A stretch of DNA of 64,000 nt, taken from Lepiota brunneoincarnata. Taxonomy: Eukaryota > Basidiomycota > Agaricomycetes > Agaricales > Agaricaceae. The stretch is from NCBI GenBank assembly GCA_023014365.1, contig JAEBUN010000035.1, forward strand, positions 310,001 to 374,000, in the 5' to 3' direction. Below, piece by piece: positions 35,195 to 46,910 of the stretch; positions within the stretch are counted from its first letter, which is position 1; each line of letters opens with the position of its first letter. Under the pieces are notes generated by a model. It did no database searches. It was not told the DNA's origin and saw only the letters and a list, made by a program, of their open reading frames with translations. The translations under genes were made by a program, and so were the position numbers.

Positions 35195-35924
35195 CTGGGC
35201 TGTTAGGACTCTTCAGCCACTCAGCTCCTCACAAAGGTCTTTAATGACTAGGTATCGAATACTTTTCCACGCACAGGGTGCTACATCTATGATCATGACT
35301 ATAGTGCCCTTCCAAAATATAACCACCGCCCAATGTATTTGAAACTGAAAACATGTTCTCCCAGTCCAAACGAGGTGAGACAGATTTCGGCAATGCATCC
35401 CGATCATTTCTCGGGACTATCTTTTTCTGTGGCTGCAAGTCATCATGCCACAGCATCATTGTTACTGGGCTCAGTCCCAGTGGAAAGTCGATTGAGCCAG
35501 ATATCGCTGAGGCCCGAGTAAGCAGTTCTGTTTGCAGTCATTTTCGCTGGGTTGACGCATCTATATGGTGTTTCTGCCACCTAGTTTATGGTCCTCCTAG
35601 GACCTGTCCGTCTCTTGGACGCTACAATTTATGGTTTCCTTTTTCTTTTCAATGCTCGCATTCAAATATCCCGCCACGAACCATAAAGTGTCACCTTGAT
35701 TCGAACTAGGGGCGTTCCGAATGTCTAGACCACGACGCCAAGGTAGAGCGCACTTTGTAGCGACATCAAGCATTACCCAGCTGCTCAAGCGAACGCGGGT
35801 ATGCGTGATATTGTTGAACCTACATCACAGCATAGCGTCGAAAGTGGCTAGGTACCCAAGCCCAAGGACGGAAACAATGATTAGTGTAGAGCAGCAAAGG
35901 GGTGGCAAATAATATGCTGGGTAA
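35195..35924. other. Intergenic
   Basis: No gene seen. A tRNA-like GTTCGAATC box lies on the minus strand near 35698-35706, without a foldable tRNA around it. Confidence 0.35.
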
Positions 35925-37423
35925 TCATAGATGGGGGATAAAGGTAGTACATTCAATGGCTTTGTAAGCCTCTTGGGGAAGGGCGCGCAGTGTGGTGAAC
36001 GCAAGGATGAGAAGTGAAAGACGGGCAAGGTAGTACAGTGGGAGAGTGTGGTCGTATACCCAATATAGTGCGTCGCCAGGATATTCTGGGATTTGGAGAA
36101 GGATAAGATGGGTGGTAATCAGGAGCGCAGAGGAGCGCCAGAGCCAGCATTCCTATGGTGGATGGGAACAGGGATGACCAAGGAATGAGGTGGAAAGATC
36201 CAAGAGAGAACGCCAATTGACATGATGGGAAGGATGTCCCTGACCCTCCCACCGGATCGGCGTAAAACATTGGCATTCTCAGCGATCCATATAGGAAGTT
36301 CGAGTTATTAATGTTGGTCATTTTGGCTACAGGGGTGACGGAGAGTCTGTAAGAAAGCATACGGCACCGCAATTAGCCATCCAAAGCACCCACGGCTCAC
36401 CGCCTCTCTCATGTTCCTGGTAGTAAAGCCCTCGATCTCCTCTCCGCCCGTCAGCAGCCCCTCTGCTTCCATGTTCTCCCTGGGACCCTCGCTATTCTCA
36501 TCCACTAAATCTGCTGTACTTGCCTTCAGTTGCACGCGGACTGCAAGCTCAACGCTCTGTGGCTTTCTCCACCACGATGCATAGGTCACAATATTAAGGA
36601 CTGCAAAGGCGAGGGTGGCCACTTCGAGCTCCGTCACCGGGAGGTCTATGGCCCAACGAGCAATGCATTGGAACGAAAACCATGCGGTCTGGAGAACAAC
36701 GAGAAGCTTGGTGAGGAAATCGCCTTTGCTTCGGTCATTGATCTCTTTCTCCGTAATATCAGGCACTTCCACAGATCCTTCATTAATCACCTCCATCAAG
36801 TTGTTGAATGTAAGCACACGGAGTGGCTGTTTTACTTTGCACAGCATGAACGCGCCCATCTGGACAAAGAAACCATGGGTCAGGGTCCAAGTATTGGCTG
36901 TATCCCGGTTTGGACCTCTCCACCACTCAGTCTACAGCACTTGTGATTGCCCCGTGGCACCCCTTTAAAGTGTCAAGAATAGCCGTATGCCATGGTGCGT
37001 GTGGAGGTGTACCTAAGTGATTCAGGTTAGTTCCACTTTTGACCCAGTAATAACGCGACAATGACCTGCTTCATGGCACTTCATATTGAACTCCATTGCA
37101 ATCCTTCCAGCAGCGATCCGTTGTCGCAGTGCCCACATCACCAAGAATTCGGGCGCCATGACTGCATATATTGCTGCCACCACCTTTCGCTTCAGCTTGG
37201 TCTTTCCAGAGTCCCATGGACCTGGTAGATTCGGATGAATAGTTGCAAGGCAGCTCAACACGATCCCTTGTACTGTCCGATACCGCGCGACATTCATGCA
37301 CTCTGAAAGCTGACGGCCAAAGAGCACGACCGGCAAGCTGTCGTTCTCGGTGCCTGGGACAGCCGTAATTGGTACGCTCGACGAGAGATTGAGAGCGGAG
37401 AAGAGGACAAGAAAGGCCAACAT
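35925..37423 (-). CDS. Array copy F: disrupted, with a 7-residue deletion
   Basis: The start at 37423 gives MLAFLVLFSALNLSSSVP. Exon 1 lacks the seven codons for FACTWVA: it reads LSCLATIHPNLPGPWD, an in-frame 21-nt loss in the most conserved N-terminal block. Exon 2 holds VPDITEKEINDRSKGD and WWRKPQSVELAVRVQLK. I count about six +1 shifts, near 36930, 36335, 36258, 36243, 36207 and 36155, the last four within a 110-bp stretch. The end reads EAYKAIECTTFIPHL. It carries more disruptions than any other copy and no nonsense codon that I can identify, so it may be a real pseudogene or a badly assembled gene. Confidence 0.65.
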
Positions 37424-38217
37424 TTAGGACACTTTGCTTAGTTTCCCCGCATGGTCTTTATCTACTAGGCGCTAATCGTGCACATGCACAGCATGCACAG
37501 TGTGGCTACAGTGGCACACACCGCCATTGATGACTGCTGTCATCCTTTAATTTCGGTCTAATCCTGTCCATTGTATCCCTAACCGCTTTGTATTCAGTTC
37601 CATTCCTCCAGTCTGAGCGGGGGGGGAGCCGACTTGGCCAATGTCGATCACTTTTCGGAACGTGTCTTCGGGAGGTGCAATGTTCTCCTGGCGGCATCAT
37701 CGTCACTGGGTTCTCAAGCATCCCGCTTAACGGGCTGACTACGTATGGTGAGTAGTGAAGTAGCACGTCGCGTTACAGGACCCTACAACTGAACGATATA
37801 TCTGCTGCGGTAGCGCTGGAGTATGTACAAAGGCACAGGATGGTAGAAATGATGGTTTGTTTGTCGACCGCGATGAGGATCAGACCACTGTCCCGGACCC
37901 TGAACTGACCGAGTAAATGCGTTGGAGACGCTGGCTGTTAAGTCTGTCATGGTGTAGGTGCACTGTTCATTGATGTGTAGTCCTGCCTGTCCATCTTCAT
38001 GTCATTGTACTCAACAAGATAAATAGTCGCGCTTGCGTCGGTATAATCAAGGCACTCTTGGTTAGTTCTTAATCTCGGGAGATTGCACGATGGTCCACTA
38101 GTATTTCATTGGATGTATTCAGTCTGAGCTTTCGCTAATGTACCAGCATAACAGAATGGACGAAACGTGCAGAATATCTTAAGTCAAGGAAAGGGAAAAG
38201 TGCGGTAGCACGGGGAA
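37424..38217. other. Intergenic
   Basis: No gene seen; spacer between array copies F and G. Confidence 0.35.
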
Positions 38218-39726
38218 TCATAGATGGGGAATAAGGGTAGTCCATTCAATAGCGATGTAACCATCTTGGGGAAGGGCGCGTAATGTGGTGAATGCAAGGA
38301 TAAGGAGTGTGAGGCGGGCAAGGTAGTACAGTGGGAAAGTGTGGGCGTTTACCCAGAGTAGGACGTGGAGAATACTTAAGGGACGACTGAGATAGGCCAA
38401 AATGAAAAGGAGGGGATGGATAGTAATAAGGAGAGCAGAGGAACACCATAGCCAGCGCTCTGCAGGTGGATGGGAATGGAGATGACCATGGGATAAGGTG
38501 GAAAGATCCAAAGAGAACGCCAATTGTTGTAACGGAAAGGAGGTCTTGACTCTCCCATCGATCCGCGTAGAACATTGGCATCCTCAGCGAATCATCTGGA
38601 ACATTGTCGGTGGTAGCCATTTTCGCAACAGGACGACGAAGACCTTTTAAAAATGCATACGGCACCCCAGCTAACCACCCAACCACCCCGCCGTCCAGTA
38701 CGTCCTTTTAGTTCCCTGCTCTCCTTCTCGCCTTTGGGCATCGACGGTTGCTTTGCTTCCTTTTCCTCCGCCCCCTTGGCAGTTCCCATCTACAACGTCT
38801 ACTGGACTTGACTTCAGCTGTACGCACACCGCAACCTCGATGCTCTGTGGCTTTCGCCACCACAGCGCATAAGTCACGAAGTTGAGCACCGCAAATGCGA
38901 GCGTAGCTACTTCAAGCTCTGTCACTGGAAGGTCCGCTGCCCAACGAGCGAGACATTGGAATAAGAACCATGACGTCTGGAGGAACGACGAGGAGCTTGG
39001 TGAGCAAATCGCCTTTGCTTCGGTCATTGATCTCCCTCTCCGTGATATCAGGTACTTCAACGGTTCCCTTCTGGATCATCTTCATCAAGTCGTCGAATGT
39101 GAGTGCGCGGACTGGTTCCTTTCTTTTATATAACATGAACCCACCCATCTGAACAAAGAACCCATGGGTCAGTGTCCAAATATCGGGTGCGTTCCGGTCT
39201 GGGCCTATTCCACCACTCGCGTATGGCGTTTGTGATTGTCGTACCGCACCCTGTGAAGGCCATATACCATGGTGGGCACGGAGGAGTATCTAATTGTTTA
39301 AGTTAGCTTCGTTCTTTGATCCAGCAATAGTGTGACACCTGGCCCTGCCCTCCGGTGCTTCATATTGAATTCTAATGCAATTCTCCCAGCGGCTATCCGC
39401 TGTCTCAATGTCCACATCGCCAAGGATTCGGGCACCATCACTGCATACGTCGCTGCTATCATCTTTCTTTTCAGCTTTGTCCTCCCCGAGTCCCAAGGTC
39501 CTGGGAGATTTGGGTGAATGGCGACCCAAGTGCATGCGAAAATGGTCGCAAGGCAACTCAGCACAATCCCTTCTAGTGTCCGATAGCGCGCGATATTCAT
39601 GCACTCTGGAAGTTGGTGACTGACGAATATGACTGGCACACTATCGTGCTCGGCGCCTGGATCCACTGTGGTTGGTATGCTCGATGAGAGGTTAAGAGCG
39701 AAGCAGAGAACGAGGAGGGTTAACAT
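38218..39726 (-). CDS. Array copy G: secreted/multi-pass membrane protein, frame-disrupted
   Basis: I choose the start at 39726 (MLTLLVLCFALNLSSSIP) rather than 39747 because it aligns with the signal peptides of the other copies. The gene follows the family through ATIFACTWVAIHPNLPGPWD, VPDITEREINDRSKGD, WWRKPQSIEVAVCVQLK, SLRMPMFYADRWESQD and EWTTLIPHL. Five +1 shifts occur, near 39209, 38986, 38780, 38695 and 38463. It is the outermost (5'-most) member of the array. Confidence 0.72.
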
Positions 39727-40617
39727 TTGTTGGAATTCTGGCATCATGCAAGCCTGCGCGATGCATGTGATTTGAAATTGTTTTATTGTTTACGGACCTT
39801 ATTGTTGTAGATATTATTTAAGTAGTCTACTCGAGTTGTATGTAGCCATCCGTTTGCCTCACGAGCTCACCGAGGCCAAACGAACACGCCGCCGTTGCAC
39901 GCTTTTTTCAACAACATTGAGTGACTCGGAACCCTCCAGACGGTCTTCTCACAGTGATCTTTATCTACCGGACGTTAATCGCTGTTTTCGGGTCTGTTGT
40001 CATTAAGCTCATCGCCTTTGATGACTATTTGCTATGAGCGTGGCTCACCACTGCCTAGTGACGAAGCACGTGACAACGACTGACCATACGGATATCCACG
40101 CACGACCATGGAGATAACCTTTCTTCCTTTCTTCCAAGTTCCGTACCTGCGTATATGCATAAACTCTCAACTATTTTAATGTACGATCGTTCCTATTCAT
40201 TTGGACGGTCTGAACGTGAGTGTCGCTTAGTGAGAACAGGTTTACATTTGCCTTGTTAAAGTCTATTCTATAACACCTACACAACTTTGGTCAATCTTGT
40301 TCTCTCTTCCTGTCGCCTCAAGTGGATAAAGTGATATAAGGGATCCTGGGTGTGCTTGGCATGGTTTACTTTTTTCAGAGGCTGTGCCGTGTCACAAGTA
40401 CATTTATGGTTTTTACTGATGCGCATGATCAACTCTCCTTGTTTGTAAGCAAGTTTGTGGGCACATACATTCTTAAAGTTCCCTGCAGAGAAGCATGACG
40501 CGCGGCTCTGTTCGACCCAGGGGTTTCCAGATATCGAGTGGAATGGATGGATGGCGTCAACCAATTTTCTCTCTCCCTAAGTGCCACCATCACTTGTTTT
40601 TTTTTGCCCTGCGAACA
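39727..40617. other. Intergenic
   Basis: No gene seen. It probably holds the promoter of copy G (minus) and of the small Cys-rich gene (plus). Confidence 0.35.
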
Positions 40618-41015
40618 ATGGGAATTGCGGACAATATCCTCATTAACGACATGATGTTCTGTAGGGACCACGGCCGCGAGTGGTGCATTTCATGCCAATG
40701 CGACCACAGGCCCGGCAACAACATGAGGTTGGACGTTGAATTCGAGACACGCGGGGGGCTCCGAAAGGCCATAGGCTGTCACATAGACGTAAGTGAGCAG
40801 GCGGCATTCTGTCTTGTCCCCGTCGCGTTTCGGGTGCTGATAGCTTTTTAAGAATCGTCCACCGCTCAATGCTTACTCGCTGGGCGCCTAGCTTGGCCAA
40901 TAAGGAGGCAGAAACGTATAAATGCGCAACGCACGGAACAGTCGACTGCGGTGATTGTTTTGACTGGGTCAAACTGATACTCGAGAGCGTGGGTTTGCCG
41001 GGGATGAGCTCCTAA
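40618..41015 (+). CDS. Small Cys/His-rich protein, paralog 1
   Basis: Exon 1 (40618-40788) encodes DNILINDMMFCRDHGREWC followed by ISCQCDHRPGNN. Exon 2 (40844-41015) encodes NRPPLNAYSLGA and, after one +1 base near 40890, YKCATHGTVDCGDCFDWVKL. The two halves give CxxHxxExCxxCxCDHRxxNN and CxxHxTVDCxxCFDWV, which look like paired zinc-binding motifs, somewhat like MYND-type clusters but not a clear match. The neighbour at 41418 shares both motifs and the intron position. Unknown function; about 113 residues. Confidence 0.7.
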
Positions 41016-41417
41016 AGTCAAGGCCGGGACTCAGGCACGAAGTCGGTTGGTGCTCATGATGTCGATTGAACTGTTCCTGTGTGTCTTTTCCTTCGCACTG
41101 CCCAAGCACTGTGTTTTCCAGACGCTCATTTTCGTTCACCGGTCTGGCAGATATCAATTCTTCAGCACACCATGGTTACGCCCAGAACATGTATGCCAAA
41201 CTGTCCGAGCTTGTACCTTACATAGTACACGTGTAAATGAGAATGATCCGAACGAGAGCGCCCAGAGTGTATATTTAAGTAGGATTCACCGGAGATTGCC
41301 CACGCAACACCTGCTAACGCTCAGAGGCTTCTTCCACCCTGTCATTCCACCTGCCTTTCACCTCTTCCCTTCCGTTCATTTCTCCTCACTCACCCAAGCT
41401 TTCTCAGTGTCTGAACC

Positions 41418-41911
41418 ATGTCGAAAATCGAGCGTGATATCCTTGTCAACGACTTCATGTTTTGCGCTGCACACGGAAATGAGTATTGTCAGTCGTGCTG
41501 CTGCGATCATCGGATGGGAAACAACGTCAGGATAGAAGATGAATTGGGAGACATGTCAGAGTTTCTTGGCTTTGAGGTCGAGGTGAGGGTGGAGCTGTTC
41601 TTTCCTGCTTGAACGAACGCGGCTGGACAGCCCTTGGCATTGGTCGCGCCATTGATGACATCCGTCTGCAGGAACGACAGCCTCTGAACGTCTACGTTCT
41701 CGGTGCAGAGGCCGCGCTATATACCGAGGAGTCGTATCAATGTGAAAAGCACAAAACGGTGGATTGTTCGGAGTGTTTTGATTGGGTAGGGATTATCAAG
41801 CGAGAGGCGGAGGAGACGGAGGAAAGTGGTCGCTGGATGAGCAAGAGGAACAGTCTGCAGGAGAAGCTGGAGAGTGGGGCGTTGGCAGCAGTGCTTGTGG
41901 ATAGTAGTTGA
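41418..41911 (+). CDS. Small Cys/His-rich protein, paralog 2
   Basis: Exon 1 (41418-41582) encodes RDILVNDFMFCAAHGNEYCQ then SCCCDHRMGNN. The intron (41583-41671) ends in CTGCAG, and exon 2 encodes ERQPLNVYVLGAEAALY and QCEKHKTVDCSECFDWVGII, then an acidic/basic tail. Both halves align with the gene at 40618, with the intron in the same phase 0 position. This copy reads open throughout. The paired Cys/His clusters suggest zinc binding, inferred from residue spacing only. Confidence 0.78.
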
Positions 41912-42075
41912 GGATTTTCGTGCTGGCAGGGTTCGAATTCTATCGCCTTGGCTGTGACTCACTCTCTGGGTGCAAGAAAGACTGGTATGTTGCCAACAAG
42001 GAGTTGACACGTGTTTGTCAAGAGCTTCTCGCTTTGTCAACATATACCTCTCGTGAGCAGTGTCGGGCTACCATC

Positions 42076-43854
42076 ATGGCCTCCGAATCTTGGTCTCCGC
42101 CCATTTACGATCTGTCCGTAACACCAACACACACCAATACCTACGAGGTGCAGAGTACATCCCCTTCTCAGAATTTTGCACGGTCCGCCAAGTGGTATGG
42201 TCTCAGATGCGATCTCGAGACTTGGTGCTGCAAATGACCTCAACATCCTAGGACTCCAGATGGCTCCGCGTTCATGGCACATTGTGAAGATAGATCGTTT
42301 CAGTTGTTCACGCCGTAAACCTATTTCATCATAACCCTATTCTTCGCTAAATGAGCTCACTGAGTGGTCCACGTAGAACGCTAGCACCCACTGCGGAGCG
42401 AGGTCGGCGCGTTAAACCGGCACTTCAGCTTCTAGTCACCTTACTCTAATAACCATCCAGCACAGCCAAAGCTCGTCATCCTGTCAACCTGCTCCAATTC
42501 TCGACTTTGCTTGGTACCCTGCCGCCTCCTCCAATGATCCGGCGTCTTTCTGCTTCTTTGCTTCGGTGCGGGAGAGCCCTGTGAAGCTGCTGGATGCTTC
42601 TGATGGTCGGGTACGATTCCCTCTTTGGAGCTTCGCTGTAAGGAAACGAGTGCCTGAAATTCATGATGTAAGAGTAGCTGCGAGCGTCATACAAGATCGT
42701 CGACCACCGCGAACGATTCATTGCGCCACATGCCATGTCATTTAACTTGAATGCCACCAAGTGAATTACCACACCGAAAGTGTATAATGGCTGGACTGAC
42801 ACTGACAGATTTTTCTTCTAAGGATATACTGCGGCTATGAAGATGCCATTGAAGTATTCGATGTCTCTAGACCTGGAGAGGGCACGCGGCTCTTTACAAC
42901 CCCATCTCGTAAGAGCAAAGATGGACTCAAAGGTAGTGTCACCCTGTTATAAGGTGGTGGAACTTGATCTGATCATTTTTCTCTGTGGCGTTCAGGAATC
43001 ATCTCGGCTTTGGCCTTTTCTCCAAGCTACAACACCGAGTCTGATGCGTTTTTCGCGGCGGGAACACTTAACCCCACCCTTTCAAATCTCGCGCTATACA
43101 GCGAATCGCAAGGCGAAGTTCCTCTTATGTTTTTGAGCGGAGGGCCCCGCTCAGGAGTCACACAGGTACGATCGATGTATCCCCATCTTGTGATTCAGCG
43201 GTAGAAATCCACGAAAAAAACTATAGTTAAGGTTCAACCCTACAAAGCCCCACATTCTCTATGCCGCTTATCGGCGCCGCGAAGCGATATACTCATGGGA
43301 CCTCCGCTCTAATGTCAATGTACCTATCGAGAAACATGTGATCAGTCGCAGGCCCGAGACGAATCAGAGGATGCATTTTGATGTAGATATTTCCGGGCAG
43401 AGGCTTGGCATCGGGGATCAGGTGCGGGACGAGCTTTTTGTACACACGGCGCGGGCTGAATTCATTTTTTTTGTTTTTGTTAGGGAGGTTCGATCTCTGT
43501 TTTTGATCTGAGCATTGTGGGCGATGATGCTCAAGGAGCGGATACGAAGCGCCCAGGGCTCCAGTTCAGCGCTCATGGTGGTAAGGGTATTTCCATTGAT
43601 GAAGAGGAGATGCTAAACTCGTTGTGTGGACAGATTCTGTTGGGTCGTTGGCTTTCCATCCGTACGAGTCGGTTCTGCTTTCGGTTTCGGGGTCGCGGCA
43701 TTTTCATGATCTTGATTCGGGAGAGGATTCGTCGGATGATTCAGAGGCTCAGGAGATTGTAATGAGGTCGAAGCAGGAGCTGCAGCCAGAGGTTGTGGAT
43801 TCAACGATTAAGATGTGGAAATTCGATTCGAGAGCCGAGGTGGCTGCTTGTTGA
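42076..43854 (+). CDS. WRAP53/TCAB1-like WD40 repeat protein
   Basis: In animals WRAP53 (TCAB1) binds box H/ACA and telomerase RNAs as a WD40 propeller. The order of motifs fits its family: NFARSAKW spliced (intron about 42195-42251) to TPDGSAFMAHCEDRSFQLF, then PAPILDFAWYPAASS, LRASYKIVDHRERFIAPHAM, IYCGYEDAIEVFDVSRPG, ISALAFSPSYNTES, HILYAAYRRREAIYSWDLR, NQRMHFDVDISGQRLGIGDQ with GGSISVFDL, and DSVGSLAFHPYESVLLSVSG followed by SRHFHDLD. At least eight exons are needed. The splice between about 42430 and 42470 is uncertain, and one +1 base lies near 43245. The start at 42076 precedes the first conserved block by about 30 codons. Confidence 0.8.
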
Positions 43855-45189
43855 TCAAAGATCGATAACTATTCATCGAACCCATGTTTGGTACCTCCAG
43901 GCTCTACAGGTTACTGCTATCACGGCTTTGTTTCTTTATGTTTGATATCCCATCTACCTCACTTTGTGGAGGAAGTTGTAAGGCTAGAGCCTTCACGTTC
44001 TTCGATAATTTTTTGGAGTCTACAGAATCTTGTGGATCGAATATGTTGTGATGCCGAGCCGCTCGTAAATTCCACTCTGGGCAAGGAAATAATGCCCAGC
44101 TCCGGACGCCCAGGTGACGAAGGGCATGTAAGCTCAGGACCAACCGCATTTTCTTTTTGCATGTATGATGTACCCCCCTCCTCACATTCCCTTGGAACTC
44201 GATCGTCGGGGATGGCGAATTCTCCGTCTGCATCCTGATTCAAGTTGGACCAACCCCTGTTGGCGGACGAGGTAAGAATATGTTACAAGCATCGACCTGG
44301 TAAGGCATGTTTCTCCGGTCGCTGGTGGAGACAACCTTTTGTCCTCTAACCGCCATGCTGGGCCTTCGGACCTGGTTTCCACTTTTAGAAAACACAACAA
44401 GAGAAAGGCCTGGAGGCTGGGGTATCCAAAGCAGATCTGCATAAAAAGGGGTCCGATTCGAGAGCCCGAAATCAGTCGCATTGTGCACCCTGCAAGCTTC
44501 CAAATGTTGGAGTATTTTTCAAAAGAGCAAGGGATATTATCAGATAAGAGTATGATGTGAACAAAACCAATTGTTGACGGGGCCCTAACGGTCCGAGGCG
44601 AAGAAAGACAACTGGCACTCGTAAAGAAGGCGTAAAATAGAGCCTTACACTGTGATGTGTCCAGATAAAACAAGATATGAATGATGAATCGCAAGTGATG
44701 TAGAGCGATAAATGGGGGACTGATGCGGGTTTCGCCGTCGCGAAGGGCCTCATCAGAGGGCTTAACCGCTGGCCCAACCCGCTTTGGCCCATGTAGCGCC
44801 AGAATTAGACTACCTAACTTAGTGTGGCTGTGGGGGAGTATGAATCCAGGTAGGTAGAATAGGGGGCTGGGCCTGGGACATCCCTCCCACTCGGCATCCG
44901 TTTCGGACTGGTCAGTCGGCCCTACCAATCGCTCAGGCCCGGCTGTTTCTTCACTCTGACTACCTCTCGGCAAGGCGACAGCCATTCCCCACTTCGCCTC
45001 CTTGCCTTGAGATCCTCTCAGCCCTCACGAGAGCATCTCCCCCGTTAGTCACATGATAACCAGAGGCTTACACCTCCGTAACCCACACAATCGCCCACTG
45101 ATTGTCCACTACTCATCTTCATACCTTCTTATCTGGATAAATCACCCCTATATTCACTTGCGAAGTATAACGTGCGAAGAATTAACTTA
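43855..45189. other. No supported gene
   Basis: The largest frame is a 267-codon minus-strand frame at 44182-44985. It shows no conserved motif, odd composition and overlapping frames on the other strand, so I do not call it. Confidence 0.3.
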
Positions 45190-46910
45190 TCGTCTGTGTG
45201 TGTGTATGATTCCGTAGCTAGATCCTTACTTTAGCATCAGGCCGTCGGTCTCCGAAGACAAGGGAGCAAGCTACGAAACTGCAAGGCCTTGGAATCGAAC
45301 CAAGGCAAAGATTCACTGTTGGCCACGCGGTTCTGGTGGGGTCTTCTGTTCGGATAACAAGCATTGCGAATGACGCCCATACAGTACTTCTTGATTATTA
45401 CAAGTATGGAAGGTTCTTCCAAAGCTTTTTGTGAGCCAGATCACCTTGAAGCATTCGACATCGGAGAAACATAGGTATCCCCGAAGACGGGCGGATCACC
45501 TAAAGAACCAACCCAGCCGACGCGGGGCTGACGAGGCAAGTTCACCCCAAAAAGGCAGGTCTAATGGCAAGAGGGTGCGAGAACACGTAGCACTAGGGGA
45601 TCCGTAAAGCCATAGAGAATGGGTGGTGTATAATCTAAAACAAGTGTCCGAAGGAGTGAGGGACCCCGTGTGATTGGTCGAGAAGCAGGAGATAGATTCA
45701 CTATGGTCGTTTGCAGCGAAAGCCACGCTGATGGCCATCAGTATAGCACTCCAGCTTTCGCTCATTTGGGATGGTTATGCTGTTCCATTCGGGGCATCTG
45801 GTTACATCAGTGGGTGGGTGTAATTGGGAGTGTCGTATGATGATAATGCCAGGGTTGGCGCGTTGTAGGGTGGCCCCATTGTTGGTAACGTGTTCGCCAG
45901 GTCGAAGGTGTCGGGAGCGGTCAATAGTTGGAAAGGATGCTAGATTTTGCGTGGTATACACGCGAAATTGAAGGTTGGCGAGCGAGGTATGTACTTGTTG
46001 TAGATACGAATAGGTGCGACCATGTCACGTGCCCTTCTCTGTCCTGCTCTGCGGAGTCATTGGAAGGAAACTAATCTGTGATTCCTGTTCTTTCGGACGT
46101 GTGGGCCGGGGGTTAGAATCCATGATTCCGTGGATACGAGTCGATTTACAAATCCCATGGGGTCGATCCGATGCTTTTTTTCTAGCAAAAGAGGAGCTGT
46201 ACGAGGCTGCACCTCGGCTCCCCCGTCGGAGTCGTGATTGTAGGGAGACAATAACACGCCCCTGCAAAGGATCGAAACCTATAAAAGCCATGGCCTCGTC
46301 CGTAATTCTTCCGCACTTTTTCTAGTTCCCAGATATTACAGAAAGCCTATTGCCCCCAAGACACGTCAACGGTCAGAATGTGTCAAGGCCACCAGTACGC
46401 CGAACGCACACTAATTTCCCTTGCCTAGTTCACTCACTGACTTCTCGATCAGGAAGAATAAATGTTGCGAAGTGATACGTGCAACAGGAAAGCAGTGTGG
46501 CATCATTATCAGAGTAAATGTAAGTTGACTATTTGTCCCTGCCACATCCCGTTGCAATCTTTAATAATTCTGTCCCTCTTTTAATTCTCTCCCACCTCCG
46601 AAGGACCACATAGAACGCGTAAGCGTCTCGTATCCTGCAGTTTATCCACATTGAAAATTTGTCAGGTCCAATGTGATAACCCGCTCTGCCGCACCAGCAC
46701 GACGCATGACGAGACTCAATGCGATATGCATGAGTGCTATTGGCCGTATGTGCTAATTCATAACGATTTCATCACAGGCTAATATTTAGTGTCCACCGCC
46801 AAGTTCGAGGAAAGTCAGTGCGATTGATAGTGAGTTTGTAGCATATTGGTTTTGGACTCAAAACTCATGTCCTTGGAGGGTTCTACCATGGTCGCTGCCG
46901 GCGGTGCCGG
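45190..46910. repeat. Direct repeat of about 1.7 kb, copy 1
   Basis: This block matches 47517-49335 over its whole length, from GATTCC-TAGCTAGATCCTTACTT through GGTTCTTCCAAAGC, CATCTGGTTACATCAGTGGG and TATAAAAGCCATGGCC to CATGTCCTTGGAGGG. Substitutions and small indels separate the copies, so the duplication is not recent. No transposase or other protein family is visible in any frame. It could be a non-autonomous repeat or a plain segmental duplication. Confidence 0.75.
45287..45325 (-). other. tRNA-like (SINE-type) box pair
   Basis: On the minus strand the T-arm-like CTTGG-TTCGATT-CCAAG can form a perfect 5-bp stem with a canonical 7-base loop (B box GGTTCGATTCC), preceded closely by TGGCCAACAGTG, which resembles an A box. 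The two boxes are too close for a complete tRNA and no anticodon arm fits. The same structure occurs in the second repeat at about 47617-47655. I read it as a tRNA-derived remnant. Confidence 0.35.

Noticed and set aside
35690..35800. tRNA gene on the minus strand (GTTCGAATC box)
   Set aside because: Acceptor and anticodon arms do not pair; only a B-box-like sequence is present.
41926..41940. tRNA B box GGTTCGAATTC on the plus strand
   Set aside because: It overlaps the end of the Cys/His-rich gene and its 3' flank, and no cloverleaf can be drawn.
4563..43854. Programmed +1 frameshifting as the reason for the many +1 sites
   Set aside because: Sites share no slippery codon or stop context, occur several times per gene and hit housekeeping genes. 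Assembly insertion errors explain them more simply.
44182..44985. 267-codon minus-strand open frame
   Set aside because: No domain, no signal peptide or helix pattern, overlapping frames on both strands; chance frame in GC-balanced DNA.
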